This document shows positions 25,437 through 33,393 of a DNA stretch of 64,000 nt, one piece after another. Each line of letters opens with the position of its first letter. The stretch's first letter is position 1. The notes below the pieces were generated by a model, which was not told where the DNA came from, did not search any database, and worked only from the letters and a program-made list of their open reading frames with translations. The DNA comes from Planctomycetota bacterium. Its GTDB lineage: Bacteria > Planctomycetota > UBA8742 > UBA2392. The stretch spans positions 3,844,001 through 3,908,000 of the forward strand of contig JADJRK010000001.1 of assembly GCA_016712285.1 (NCBI GenBank), given 5' to 3'. Made by a program: the position numbers and the translations under genes.

Positions 25437-25441
25437 AGCCC

Positions 25442-25915
25442 CTAGCGCGTGGGCTTACGGTTCGCGTCGCGGATCAGTTCACGCTTTTCGTCAGCGGACA
25501 TCGGACGGCTGAGCCTGCGCAGGGCCATTTCGGCACGGGCGGCGTGCTGGTCGTTCTTGAACACGAACGTGATGGCGCCGCCGATGGCGTTGACCTTCAC
25601 TTCCCAGTTTTCGCCGGGCTTGTGCGCCGTGCCCACGCGCTGCACTGCCAGCAGGTCAAGCTCACGGTCCAGCCACACCGAGCGCTTCTCGCTCAGCGGC
25701 CGGCGCTCCTGCCAGCGCAGCGTCACCTCGTTGGCGCGCACCTCGCTGTAGCCGCGACCGCCGAACGCCAGCGCCTGCGTAAGCTGGCGCGCAGCCGCCG
25801 TGCGCGTTGCGGGCTCGGCATAGCGCGGCGCGTCGTGGTACGGGCTGCCTGAGCAGCCGGCAAGCAGCAGAAGCGCCGCCAAGAGCATGCTAGCTGATGT
25901 GGTTTGTGCGCTCAC
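25442..25915 (-). CDS. Small lipoprotein
   Basis: About 157 residues. The GTG at 25915 overlaps the upstream stop by 4 bp (GTGA), indicating coupling; an internal ATG (25888, MLLAALLLLAGC) also gives a lipoprotein signal. The lipobox is LLAGC. The mature part contains a basic/aromatic module (EVRANEVTLRWQERRPL, LDLLAVQRVGTAHKPGENWE, VKVNAIGGAITFVFKNDQHA) that looks like a beta-rich domain. It ends in SADEKRELIRDANRKPTR. Function unknown. It shares a transcript with the esterase above it. Confidence 0.65.
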   Translation of the reverse strand: MSAQTTSASMLLAALLLLAGCSGSPYHDAPRYAEPATRTAAARQLTQALAFGGRGYSEVRANEVTLRWQERRPLSEKRSVWLDRELDLLAVQRVGTAHKPGENWEVKVNAIGGAITFVFKNDQHAARAEMALRRLSRPMSADEKRELIRDANRKPTR

Positions 25916-26592
25916 TCCAGCACCTCTTGCAGCCACGCGCGCAACTGCTCAAGCATCAGCGGGCTGACCTCGTGGCCGGCTTCGGGGTCTGTGAACTCGG
26001 CGACTTCGTAGCCGCGGCCCCGAGCGCCTGCCACGCCGGCGGCTGCCAGTTCAGGTGTGATGCTGGCGTCTTTGCCGCCGGACAGTTGGGCCAGGCGGGT
26101 ATTGCCGGGTTCGGGCATGAACTCATGTTTCAGGCGGCCGCATAGGCTGGCGGCGGCGTGAAAGCGCTGCGGCTCGTTGGTGGCGACCACGGGCGCCAGG
26201 TAGCCGCCCTGCGAGAAACCGACAATCGCGCTGCGGCCCGTAGGGTACGCTTTGCGAATCGCGTCTTGGATGTTGAGCAAGTGGGTGCTCGCCAGCGCCA
26301 TGCTGGTTCGCAGCGCGGCCTGGTCGCCGTCGAACACATACCAGGCGTAGCCGATGCGCATTTTCTCGGGCGTACGAATCTCGTACGGCAGCGGCCCACG
26401 CGGAAAGCAGAAGATCCACGGGTGTTTCAGCAGCGGCGCCAGCCAGCGGCGCATCAGGTCTTCGTGCTGGCCCATGCCATGCAGCGCGAACACGACGGGC
26501 CACTCGCGGTCGCTTTTGAAATGTTCGGGCAGCGCCAGTGTGTACGGGCAGGGCAGTACGAAGTCGCGGTGTCCGGTGACAAGGTCAGGCAT
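25912..26592 (-). CDS. Alpha/beta hydrolase (carboxylesterase/phospholipase-like)
   Basis: 226 residues. The catalytic triad can be read: Ser127 in IVGFSQGGYLA (nucleophile elbow GxSxG), probable Asp175 in SGGKDASITP and His207 in DPEAGHEVS. The oxyanion-hole strand is FALHGMGQHED. Size and layout match the esterase YpfH/PF02230 group and Esterase_phd-type enzymes. It has no signal peptide, so it acts in the cytoplasm. It forms an overlapping pair with the downstream lipoprotein (4 bp). The substrate is unknown. Confidence 0.82.
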   Translation of the reverse strand: MPDLVTGHRDFVLPCPYTLALPEHFKSDREWPVVFALHGMGQHEDLMRRWLAPLLKHPWIFCFPRGPLPYEIRTPEKMRIGYAWYVFDGDQAALRTSMALASTHLLNIQDAIRKAYPTGRSAIVGFSQGGYLAPVVATNEPQRFHAAASLCGRLKHEFMPEPGNTRLAQLSGGKDASITPELAAAGVAGARGRGYEVAEFTDPEAGHEVSPLMLEQLRAWLQEVLE

Positions 26593-26632
26593 GGGCGCGA
26601 GTGTAGCGACAGGCGTTGCGGCGGGTCAAAGG

Positions 26633-27073
26633 TCAACGCATCAGATCGTGCAGCACACGCAGCGTCAGGTCGAGGTCGCGATGCACCTGCATCGCCTGGC
26701 CGCTGAGGTCGGTGGTGGTCCAGGTGGCGGGGATGTTTTCGCCCTCTTCGCCTTCGCTTGGCGGGCGCGGGTTGCTCGGCGGCGGCGGCACCGCGTCGGG
26801 CGGGCGCACGCGGCGCGGGTCTTTGCTGGACCAGTCCGTCGGCGGCTGATTGGCCGGCTTTTCGACCTCGGAGTGCGCAGCCGGTGTGTCCGTTGGCGCG
26901 GGTTGTGCCGGTTTCTCACCGGGCGGTACGTCGCCCTTCGCCTGCGGCTTGGCGGCAGTGTGCTGCGGTTGTGGCGCCGGCGCATTTCCGCCGAACAGCA
27001 GAAACAGGGCGCCCGCCGCCAGCAGCAGAATCAGCGCGGTGCCACCCAGAATCAGCGGGGTCTTATTGGCCAT
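26633..27073 (-). CDS. Membrane-anchored proline-rich protein
   Basis: 146 residues from MANKTPLILGG; the 11 upstream codons overlap the previous gene and look non-coding. One TM helix (LILGGTALILLLAAGALFLLFG, 6-28) is followed by a Pro/Ala/Lys-rich disordered region (PGEKPAQPAPTDTPAAHSEV) and a short C-terminal helical segment (SGQAMQVHRDLDLTLRVLHD). It overlaps the upstream ACP-like gene by 11 bp, so the two are one unit. Function is unknown; the pair may form a small membrane complex. Confidence 0.6.
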   Translation of the reverse strand: MANKTPLILGGTALILLLAAGALFLLFGGNAPAPQPQHTAAKPQAKGDVPPGEKPAQPAPTDTPAAHSEVEKPANQPPTDWSSKDPRRVRPPDAVPPPPSNPRPPSEGEEGENIPATWTTTDLSGQAMQVHRDLDLTLRVLHDLMR

Positions 27074-27599
27074 CGGTGTTTCCCGGCGCTGTCTGTGTGA
27101 GCACAACGGCCTCTGCGATTTTCACTTCAGGCTCGGGGGCGCGCAGCTTTGGCACCGGGTCGCGGTGCAGGGGCGGCTGCGCCTCGCTGATGTCCTCGCT
27201 GCGGATGAAAAGCTCTTTGCACAGTTCGCGCAGAGTCGCGGCGCGCATCACGTCGATCACGCGCACGCGCATGTCAAACGTGCGCTCAAGGACAGCGGCA
27301 ACTTCCCACGCGTCAAAGTTGACGGCGCGCAGGTCGGCGGCAATGCGGTCACTGGCGCGCAGCTTGGCTGCGTCGACGCCCAGGGCGCGGCCAATGGCCA
27401 GACGGAACGCGCGGACAAACGACTGCGGCACGGGGGTCAGCGCACTGACGCCTGCAGTGAACACTTCGTCGGATTCAGGCTCGCGGGTGTCCATCAGGGC
27501 ATTGCGGCGGGCGCGGCGCCGGGCGTTCAAGCCCTCGCTCAGTGTGAACGACACAATGGTCGTCAACGCCAGCAGCAGAAAGAAACCGACATCACCCAT
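27063..27599 (-). CDS. Membrane-anchored acyl-carrier-protein-like domain lacking the pantetheine Ser
   Basis: 178 residues from MGDVGFFLLLALTTIVSF, which starts with one TM helix; the frame continues upstream through repeat DNA without a sensible start. Residues 62-131 match an ACP fold: FRLAIGRALGVDAAKL, then RIAADLRAVNFDAWEVAAVL, ERTFDMRVRVIDVMRAATLR and ELCKEL. The position of the phosphopantetheine Ser in ACP (G-x-D-S-L-D) is Asn94 here (R-A-V-N-F-D), so the carrier function should be lost. It probably serves as a structural or protein-binding version of the fold. Coupled (11 bp overlap) to the proline-rich TM protein downstream. Confidence 0.65.
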   Translation of the reverse strand: MGDVGFFLLLALTTIVSFTLSEGLNARRRARRNALMDTREPESDEVFTAGVSALTPVPQSFVRAFRLAIGRALGVDAAKLRASDRIAADLRAVNFDAWEVAAVLERTFDMRVRVIDVMRAATLRELCKELFIRSEDISEAQPPLHRDPVPKLRAPEPEVKIAEAVVLTQTAPGNTDGQ

Positions 27600-27654
27600 G
27601 GCGCCTCCTTGGCCATTGTAACGGCAAGAGGCCCCAAAAGTGTTCCGGAAACTT

Positions 27655-27766
27655 GGGGTTGGAGGCAGGGGGGCAGGAATAGGAAGGCGGGAGTGTGGAG
27701 GTGGGAGCAACTGCCGGCGATTGCTCCGGCCTTCCAATTCCAAACTCCCGCCTCCAAACTGCAGCC
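27655..27766. repeat. G-rich then C-rich dispersed repeat
   Basis: A purine half (TTGGAGGCAGGGGGGCAGG, GAAGGCGGGAGTGTGGAGGT) is followed by GCAACTGCCGGC and GATTGCTCCGGCC, then a pyrimidine half (CTTCCAATTCCAAACTCCCG, CCTCCAAACTGC). An imperfect inverted repeat of the same class as 7320 and 24845. Confidence 0.65.
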
Positions 27767-27767
27767 G

Positions 27768-29312
27768 TTAGTCCGTCTTGTAGTTGTTGTACGTCCACAG
27801 CCAGCGCCGGACGGTCATGTCTGAATCGCTTTGTGCGCCGCCGAAGTCGATCTTGTACACCAGGTCGTCTTCTTTCCATTCCGCTGCGCTGAAGTTCTTC
27901 CAGATGTCGTACAGCAGGCGCGATGCGTTCTGCTTCAGCGTGCGGTCTTTGCTGTTCACGGCATCAATCAGGATGTCGATGACCGCGCCCATGACCGCCT
28001 TCTTTTCGGCTTTGTCGGTGGTCTTGCGAATGGTGTCTTTGCGCGCTTCGTTCAGTGCCCCGATGCGCTTGAGGTCGTTGATGCAGTTGACCAGCGCTGC
28101 GTCCTTGGGCATTTCGCCGGTTTTTGCCACAGCCGGCAAGTCGGCATCGGGGTCCAGGGGCGGGTCTTCCGGGTTGTCGGGGTCAGGCGGGTTGTCCGGG
28201 TCTTTCGGGTCGCGGTCGGGGTTTTTGGGGTCGCGCTCGTTGTTGTACGGGTCGCGGTTGTCGGTGCCGCGTTCGTTCTTGGCCTCTTTCTCTTGCAGTT
28301 TTTTCTGCATGCCGGGGTCAATGAAGTTCAGGATCACGACGTCGGTGGTGCCGCGCGGTGCACCGACCCAGAACTCTTTGGTTTTGCCCTGGTCCTTGAT
28401 GTCGATGAAGATCTTCAGCCCCAGGTACTCGGTGCCGCCGATCTGCAGCTTAAACCCGCTCTTTTCAAGCCCGAGGTTTGTCTTGCCTTCGTCCCACGTG
28501 ATGTCGGCCGAGCCCATCAGGTAGTTTTCGATGTAGCCCATGACGCGCGCGTTCAGGCTTTCCGGCCCGCGTGCAGCGGTGCCCAGATAGCGGCCCGAGT
28601 AGCGGCCGTCGGCGTTCTTTTCCCATTCGCCGTCGGCAATCAGCGGCGACTTCAGGTACTGCTCGTCTTTCTTTGCGAGGTCGCCGTTGTAAAGCGCATA
28701 GGCTTTCCAGTCGAACATGCCCGCCAGCGTCTTGGCGTCGCTGGTGCGCAGTGCTGATTCAATGGCGCGACCAAATCCCTTTGAGGCCTCGACGGGCTTC
28801 ATCACGGCTTCGTTGTTCTTGATGGTCTCGGCGTCGCGGCGGGCTGCTTCTTCGCGTTTCTTCTTGGCTTCGTCTTCCTTGGCCGTGTCCTGCAGCTGCT
28901 CGGGCGATGGGCCGCTGGACATCACCACCACCACGACAATCAACACCAGCACCACCAATCCCACGCCCAGCCCCACAAACAGCCCGGCGTTGCTTTTCTT
29001 GCGCACGGGTGGGCCGTAGCCCTGCTGCTGGTTGGGGTCATGGCCGGGCTGTCCCATCACCGGCTGTGCCGCACCGCGACGCTGTGGCGGCCCGCCTGCG
29101 GCGCGAGCGGGCATCGGGCCGCGCGCGGCCTTGGGGCCCGCCGGGCCCGCGGTCTTGCGCTGGCGCGCCGTGGGGCGCTTGTTGCCGGCGGGTGCGCCGG
29201 CACCGCCAACGGCGACCATCGAGCCGCACTGCGTGCACTGAAACTGCACGCCGGCTTGCAAGCCGGTGCCGTCGTACTGCATGCCACAGGATTTGCAGGT
29301 GATAGTGCTCAT
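27768..29312 (-). CDS. Zinc-ribbon / proline-linker / single-TM protein
   Basis: 514 residues. An N-terminal zinc ribbon (Cys6, Cys9, Cys26, Cys29 in ITCKSCGMQYDGTG... and FQCTQCGSMVAV) is followed by a Gly/Pro/Arg-rich linker (35-105) and one TM helix (109-131, GLFVGLGVGLVVLVLIVVVV). The C-terminal part (about 150-514) is probably outside the membrane. It includes a charged coiled stretch (KEDEAKKKREEAARRDAE), a beta-rich region with WVGAPRGTTDVVILNF, a DP/NP-rich low-complexity segment (near 355-390) and a helical end. This cytoplasmic-ribbon/external-domain layout recurs at 33394. Function unknown; a sensor or stress-response role is a guess. Confidence 0.75.
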   Translation of the reverse strand: MSTITCKSCGMQYDGTGLQAGVQFQCTQCGSMVAVGGAGAPAGNKRPTARQRKTAGPAGPKAARGPMPARAAGGPPQRRGAAQPVMGQPGHDPNQQQGYGPPVRKKSNAGLFVGLGVGLVVLVLIVVVVVMSSGPSPEQLQDTAKEDEAKKKREEAARRDAETIKNNEAVMKPVEASKGFGRAIESALRTSDAKTLAGMFDWKAYALYNGDLAKKDEQYLKSPLIADGEWEKNADGRYSGRYLGTAARGPESLNARVMGYIENYLMGSADITWDEGKTNLGLEKSGFKLQIGGTEYLGLKIFIDIKDQGKTKEFWVGAPRGTTDVVILNFIDPGMQKKLQEKEAKNERGTDNRDPYNNERDPKNPDRDPKDPDNPPDPDNPEDPPLDPDADLPAVAKTGEMPKDAALVNCINDLKRIGALNEARKDTIRKTTDKAEKKAVMGAVIDILIDAVNSKDRTLKQNASRLLYDIWKNFSAAEWKEDDLVYKIDFGGAQSDSDMTVRRWLWTYNNYKTD

Positions 29313-29364
29313 GGCCGCCTCGTTAAATTCTTGTCCCGAATCATGTTATGAACGTCCAAGCGGG

Positions 29365-29500
29365 GCGAAAGTTCGGAGTTTGGGCAACGAGCCAGGAGTC
29401 AGGAGTTGGGGCGAGGGCGAGAGTAGCTGCCGGCGTTCTTTCCTGCCTCCTGCCGCCTGCATCCCGCCTCCTGTCTATCCCGGGGTTATTGCCGCCAGCC
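29365..29500. repeat. G-rich then C-rich dispersed repeat
   Basis: GAGTCAGGAGTTGGGGCGAG text is followed by AGCTGCCGGCGTTC and then CCTGCCTCCTGCCGCCTGCA, CCCGCCTCCTG. It lies between divergent genes, immediately before the aminotransferase start, where the promoter of 29521 should be. Confidence 0.6.
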
Positions 29501-29520
29501 TCGCCTGCTAAAATACCGCT

Positions 29521-30810
29521 ATGGACACTGAGACCGCCCACAAGTTCGCCCGCCGCATCATTGACGAGGCCGCTGACCTGACGCCGACCAAAACGCTTGA
29601 GCTGATCGATACTTACGTCGCCCACAACTACTCGCTGCTGTGCCGCGAGCCGATCATCAAGGCCGAAGGGCCGTGGCTTTACACAAAAGACCGCCGCATT
29701 TTCGACGGCGTGGCTGCGTACTCAGCGGCTAACCTCGGCCACGGGCACCCTCTGATCCGCGAGACGCTGAAGGCGTTTCTGGGCAGCCACGCGCCCACGG
29801 TGCTCGGGCGCTTCATGGCTGACCCGTACCTGGCGCTGTTCGGCCGCAAGGTCTGCGAAATGTCGGGCTTTGAGAGCTTTCTGCCCGCCAACGGCGGCGT
29901 GGAAGGCCCCGAAGCCGCGATCAAGCTCGCGCGCCGCTGGGCCCACATGCAGGGCAAGAAGAAGCCCGAAATCCTGTACGCCAACCGCTGTTTCCATGGC
30001 CGCACGCTGACCGTGACGCAGATGTTTGACCTGGATGAGCACGCGGCCCGCGACGGCTTTGGCCCGTGGCCAGAGGGTTTCAAGCGCATCGCGTACAACG
30101 ACTTGCGGGCCGTGGCTGATGCTGTCAACGAGAACACGGCAGCGATCATCGTTGAGCCAATCCAGGGCGAAGGCGGCATCAACGTGCCCGATGAGGGCTA
30201 CCTGCGTGCGCTGATTGAGCTGGGGCGCGAGCACAAGTTCCTGGTGATTTTCGACGAGGTGCAGACCGGCTGGGCCCGCACCGGTGAGATGTTCGCGTGG
30301 ATGCACGAGGGCCCCGAAGCGCGGCCCGACATTATGTGCATCGGCAAGAGCGTCAGTGGCGGGTTCGCGCCGGTGGGGGGCATACTGGCAAGCCGCAAGC
30401 TGATGGACCTGTTCGGCCCCGGCAGCCACGGCAGCACCTTTGGCGGATGCCCCATTTCGAGTTGCATTGCCTACGCAGCGCTGTGCGCCATCGAGGAAGA
30501 AAAGCTGGTCGAGCAGGCGCAGGAAAAGGGCGAGTACGTGTGGCAGCGACTGCAGGAGATTGCCGAGTCAGCGCCGCGCATCAAAGAGTTGCGGGGCAAG
30601 GGCATGATGTTCGGGATTGAGCTGACGCAGGACGGCCCCGACGGCCACCACTTCAGCGAACTCTTGCTGGAAAAGGGCGCGATCCTGAAAGACACGCACA
30701 AGTGGGTGCTGCGCTTCACACCGCCGATTGTTGCAACGCGCGAAGACCTGGACTTCGTGCTGGGGTGTATCGGGCAGGTGTTCGCGGGCGCAGCAGCGAA
30801 CGCAAGCTAG
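29521..30810 (+). CDS. rocD: Class III aminotransferase, ornithine-aminotransferase-like
   Basis: 429 residues of the PLP fold type I, class III. Substrate/cofactor motifs: ANGGVEGPEAAIKLARRW (cofactor-binding turn), CFHGRTLTVTQ, AIIVEPIQGEGGI, LVIFDEVQTGWARTG (Asp-Glu-Val-Gln binds the PLP ring) and CIGKSVSGGFAPVGG with Lys276 as Schiff-base lysine. The RDGFGPWPEGFKRIAYNDL block is like ornithine aminotransferases, which convert ornithine plus 2-oxoglutarate to glutamate semialdehyde. Acetylornithine or other omega-aminotransferases remain possible; no arginine or proline genes are adjacent. The gene ends next to the REP array. Confidence 0.8.
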   Translation: MDTETAHKFARRIIDEAADLTPTKTLELIDTYVAHNYSLLCREPIIKAEGPWLYTKDRRIFDGVAAYSAANLGHGHPLIRETLKAFLGSHAPTVLGRFMADPYLALFGRKVCEMSGFESFLPANGGVEGPEAAIKLARRWAHMQGKKKPEILYANRCFHGRTLTVTQMFDLDEHAARDGFGPWPEGFKRIAYNDLRAVADAVNENTAAIIVEPIQGEGGINVPDEGYLRALIELGREHKFLVIFDEVQTGWARTGEMFAWMHEGPEARPDIMCIGKSVSGGFAPVGGILASRKLMDLFGPGSHGSTFGGCPISSCIAYAALCAIEEEKLVEQAQEKGEYVWQRLQEIAESAPRIKELRGKGMMFGIELTQDGPDGHHFSELLLEKGAILKDTHKWVLRFTPPIVATREDLDFVLGCIGQVFAGAAANAS

Positions 30811-30859
30811 GGCATAGGGCATTGTCCTATTCCTGAACCTCCACAATCGAGGGTCTGTC

Positions 30860-31034
30860 GGCCCTGACGGGCCTTGGGTACTGCGACGCGGGAACGTCCC
30901 GGCCCTTACGGGCCGCGCTAGTCTCTGGCGGCCCCTGTGGGGCCTTACAGCGCCCGCAGGGCGCGATAGATTTTAGCCAGGTCCGTAAGGGCCTGGAAAA
31001 CAGGCCATCGGGAGAATCAAGCCCCGGCAGGGGC
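30860..31034. repeat. REP-like array of seven short GC hairpins
   Basis: Within 175 bp between two convergent genes: GGCCC-TGAC-GGGCC (30860-30873), CGGGA-ACG-TCCCG (30889-30901), GGCCC-TTAC-GGGCC (30901-30914), GGCCCC-TGT-GGGGCC (30930-30944), GCGCCC-GCA-GGGCGC (30950-30964), CCAGGTCC-GTAA-GGGCCTGG (30977-30996, one G·T pair) and GCCCC-GGCA-GGGGC (31021-31034). All have 5-8 bp stems and 3-4 base loops. There is no transposase here; the type of unit matches the hairpins around the RAYT at 49474, so it is read as a non-autonomous REP cluster. Confidence 0.75.
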
Positions 31035-31089
31035 GACACAGGTAAGGGCGTCGCATTCGTCCCGAGATCCCCGGCCCAACGCGGTTTGT

Positions 31090-31129
31090 TTTGTCCCTAA
31101 CCCAGAACTCGGAACCCCGAACCCAGAAC
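31090..31129. repeat. AACCC-AGAAC dispersed repeat
   Basis: CCCTAACCCAGAACTCGGAA, CCCCGAACCCAGAACTT. The C-rich half of the G-rich/C-rich repeat class, found in longer form near 24940 and 33360. Confidence 0.65.
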
Positions 31130-31978
31130 TTACTTCGCCCCGCCCTTGCGCAGCAGCAGCAGCCGATAGGTCTTGAACTCGCTGAAGGTCTGCGCGTTGC
31201 GGATGCCGCTGAAGTACTTGTGCTCGACCTTTTCGATCTTCTCTTTGTTCCACCAGCGTACTACCCGCGTCAGCTTGGGGTACGTGGCCATCGCGTGCTC
31301 CATCAGCATTTCGTAGCCCGGCTTGCCGACGCGCGTGAGAAAGTCATCGACCAGGTCAAGGTTGGGCGCGGTCTGGGCGGTGATGTCGATGTCGGTGACA
31401 ATGGCGGCGTTGAGTTTCGCGGCTTGCTTGATGAATTCGTGCAGCTTGTGCCCGCCGCCGATGGGGCTTTTCTTTTTGCCCTGGATCTTGAAGAAGTCGC
31501 AGATCAGCACGTGGCCGCCATCGTCGAGAAAACGCAGCGCGTGGGGTAGTGCCTGTTCAAACGGGACGTACTGGAAACTTTCACTGAATAGCACCAGGTC
31601 AAACTTGCGCGTGGGCTCGAAATCTTGAAAGCGCGCGGCGTGCACCTTGGCGCGGTCGCCCAGGCGCTGCCTCGCGCAATCCAGCAGCGCGGTCTGGGGC
31701 GCGACGCACTCAACCTCACAGCCGCGCTCCAGCAGTGTTTCGGCCGTGACGCCGGCGCCGCAGCCGACGTCGAGCACGCTTTTGACGCCGGCCGGGATGT
31801 GCGACAGCAGGAATTCGGTGTATTTTTCCTGGGCGGCGGGCAGGTTCTGAAACTTGAGTTCAAGGCCGTTGGCCCAGTAGCCGTAGTGCAGGTTTTCAGT
31901 GTCGAGCAGATAGCGCGCCAGCAGCAGCCCCGTTTCAAGGCCGATGTCGCGACTGCGGAAGTCTTTCTGCACGTACAT
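31130..31978 (-). CDS. Class I SAM-dependent methyltransferase
   Basis: 282 residues. Motif I is VLDVGCGAGVTAE (68-80), followed by CEVECVAPQTALLDCARQRL, FQDFEPTRKFDLVLFSESF and a GGHVLICDFFKIQGKKKSPIG segment. The N-terminal TENLHYGYWANGLELKFQN is a typical lead-in of small-molecule (quinone, sterol, tocopherol-type) methyltransferases. The C-terminal half has the extra region common in those enzymes. It lies about 190 bp downstream of the squalene/phytoene synthase gene on the same strand, so a prenyl-lipid or quinone-related substrate is plausible but not shown. Confidence 0.75.
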   Translation of the reverse strand: MYVQKDFRSRDIGLETGLLLARYLLDTENLHYGYWANGLELKFQNLPAAQEKYTEFLLSHIPAGVKSVLDVGCGAGVTAETLLERGCEVECVAPQTALLDCARQRLGDRAKVHAARFQDFEPTRKFDLVLFSESFQYVPFEQALPHALRFLDDGGHVLICDFFKIQGKKKSPIGGGHKLHEFIKQAAKLNAAIVTDIDITAQTAPNLDLVDDFLTRVGKPGYEMLMEHAMATYPKLTRVVRWWNKEKIEKVEHKYFSGIRNAQTFSEFKTYRLLLLRKGGAK

Positions 31979-32039
31979 CGGCGCGAGTATAGCGGCAGAT
32001 CAGCCACAGGCCAGTTTGGCGGTGAGCGCCGACGCTTTG

Positions 32040-32160
32040 CAAAGCAACTGCGGTTGAACACGGAGTAACAGAGGCACGGAGTAATGCAAAAGCCGTGAAG
32101 AGAACTTAGAGCAGTTCTCCGTGCCTCTGTTTCTCTGTGGTGAAACGCAGTGCCTCGCGC
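32040..32160. repeat. Dispersed repeat (GTGCCTCTGTTTCTCTGTGG class)
   Basis: GGTTGAACACGGAGTAACAG, AGGCACGGAGTAATGC, then AGAGCAGTTCTCCGTGCCTC and TGTTTCTCTGTGGTGAAACG. The last two read as an inverse of the first. TGGTGAAA-CGCAGTG recurs near 21720 and 35690. Confidence 0.6.
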
Positions 32161-32165
32161 CTGCG

Positions 32166-33224
32166 CTACTTTGATGCTGCGCGGGCTTTCTCTATTTCCT
32201 GTACTACCTGCTCGCGTTCGCGTTGGTGAATCTGGCGCAAGGCTCCGTCGTTGGCGATGGCGGCTTCGACCTCGGTGTGGATCTGCTTCACCTCATCGCG
32301 CGTGATCTTCAGTACGCTTTCGCTGAACACGTTGCTGGTTTTCAACGCCAGCCCCAGCGTGCGCACCGCAAACACCAGCGGCAGCGCGCAGAACAGCCGG
32401 ATGTCGCGTTCAACCGCCGGGATGGTCAACGTGTACTCCAACGCTTCATCCAGCCAAAGCAGCGTCATGTCGGCCAACCCGGCCACGACTTCGCGGCCGC
32501 GCGGGTCGGCGGGGTTCTCGATCAGCGTGGCAAGGTCAATGCCCGCGGCCTGGAAAAGGCGGTTGGGCACGTAGGCCACGCCGCGTTCGATGTCGTCGGT
32601 GACGCCCTTGATGATGTTGGTGACCTGCAAACCCAGGCCAAAGCTGACGGCGCGTTCATCAAGGGCGGCTTTGACCTGCGGTGTGATCGATTTGCGGTCG
32701 AGCGCCCACTCGTTGCACAGCAGCTTGCCGACGGTGCCGGCGACGTAGTAGCAATAGCGCTTGAGGTCTTCTTCGTCTTGCAGGCGCAGGCCTTCGCCGC
32801 GCAGCTCGCGTCGCACGGTTTCCGCCATGCCGTTGGCCATCTCGATGATGCTGGTCTGCTGTGCCACGCGGGCGCCGGGCCGGAAGCCGTGAAACACCGC
32901 CAGCACGCGCGTAGTGTTGCGGCATAGTTCGTGGTCGGGGCCGCTGAGTGCTTTGTCGGCGAACATGCGCTCAACCTCGGCGGCGAGCATGGGCCAGTTG
33001 TGCGGCTCGTTGAAAGTCTCGGCGAAGTTTTCGAGCAAACGCGCTCGCGGCTCGGCGGGCAGGCTGGTGGTGTCTTCGATGGTGTCGAGAATGCGGCAGA
33101 TCAGGTAGGCGACGCCGATTTCGTCGCGCAGGGGCTCACGCAACAGCTCAATGCCCAGCGCAAACGTGCGCGAGACGCCCTTGAGCGCCTCGCGGCAGTA
33201 ATTGCGTTGTTGAAGGTCGATCAC
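32166..33224 (-). CDS. Squalene/phytoene synthase family prenyl transferase
   Basis: 352 residues of the HH-type isoprenoid synthases. First Asp-rich motif RILDTIEDT (47-51, DTIED), second motif LQVTNIIKGVTDDIERGVAYVP (about 199-220), plus VSRTFALGIELL and AGTVGKLLCNEWALDRKSI. The enzyme joins two prenyl diphosphates head to head. The DTIED and VTNII-DDIERG spacing resembles squalene synthase at least as well as phytoene synthase (phytoene synthases usually show QLTNILRDVGED), so a C30 product is favoured. The methyltransferase at 31130 is next to it. No dehydrogenase or squalene-hopene cyclase is in the window, so the product is unknown. Confidence 0.82.
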   Translation of the reverse strand: MIDLQQRNYCREALKGVSRTFALGIELLREPLRDEIGVAYLICRILDTIEDTTSLPAEPRARLLENFAETFNEPHNWPMLAAEVERMFADKALSGPDHELCRNTTRVLAVFHGFRPGARVAQQTSIIEMANGMAETVRRELRGEGLRLQDEEDLKRYCYYVAGTVGKLLCNEWALDRKSITPQVKAALDERAVSFGLGLQVTNIIKGVTDDIERGVAYVPNRLFQAAGIDLATLIENPADPRGREVVAGLADMTLLWLDEALEYTLTIPAVERDIRLFCALPLVFAVRTLGLALKTSNVFSESVLKITRDEVKQIHTEVEAAIANDGALRQIHQREREQVVQEIEKARAASK

Positions 33225-33274
33225 AATGCACTCCGCGCGGAGTATAGCGGCGGATGCGTTGAGGCAAAGACGGT

Positions 33275-33390
33275 ATGAGTTGGGAGGTTGGAGACGGGAG
33301 ATTGGAGGCTGGAAACTGCCCGTCGCAGAAATTCGGCTTAAAATTTTTAACTTCCCCGAACCCTAAACCCAGAACCCGGAACCCAGAACT
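33275..33390. repeat. G-rich then C-rich dispersed repeat, full-length copy
   Basis: TTGGGAGGTTGGAGACGGGA, GATTGGAGGCTGG, then AAACTGCCCGTCGCAG, then CCCGAACCCTAAACCCAGA, CCCGGAACCCAGAACT. It shows the layout of the class most cleanly: purine half, ACTGCC/GCAGTT core, C-rich half. The AACCC-AGAACCC-GG text is nearly identical to that at 24940 and 31095. Confidence 0.7.
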
Positions 33391-33393
33391 GGC

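Noticed and set aside
30860..31034. Possible CRISPR array or tRNA-like cluster
   Set aside because: Hairpins have 3-4 base loops and differ from one another. Units are adjacent with no spacers, which fits REP arrays better.
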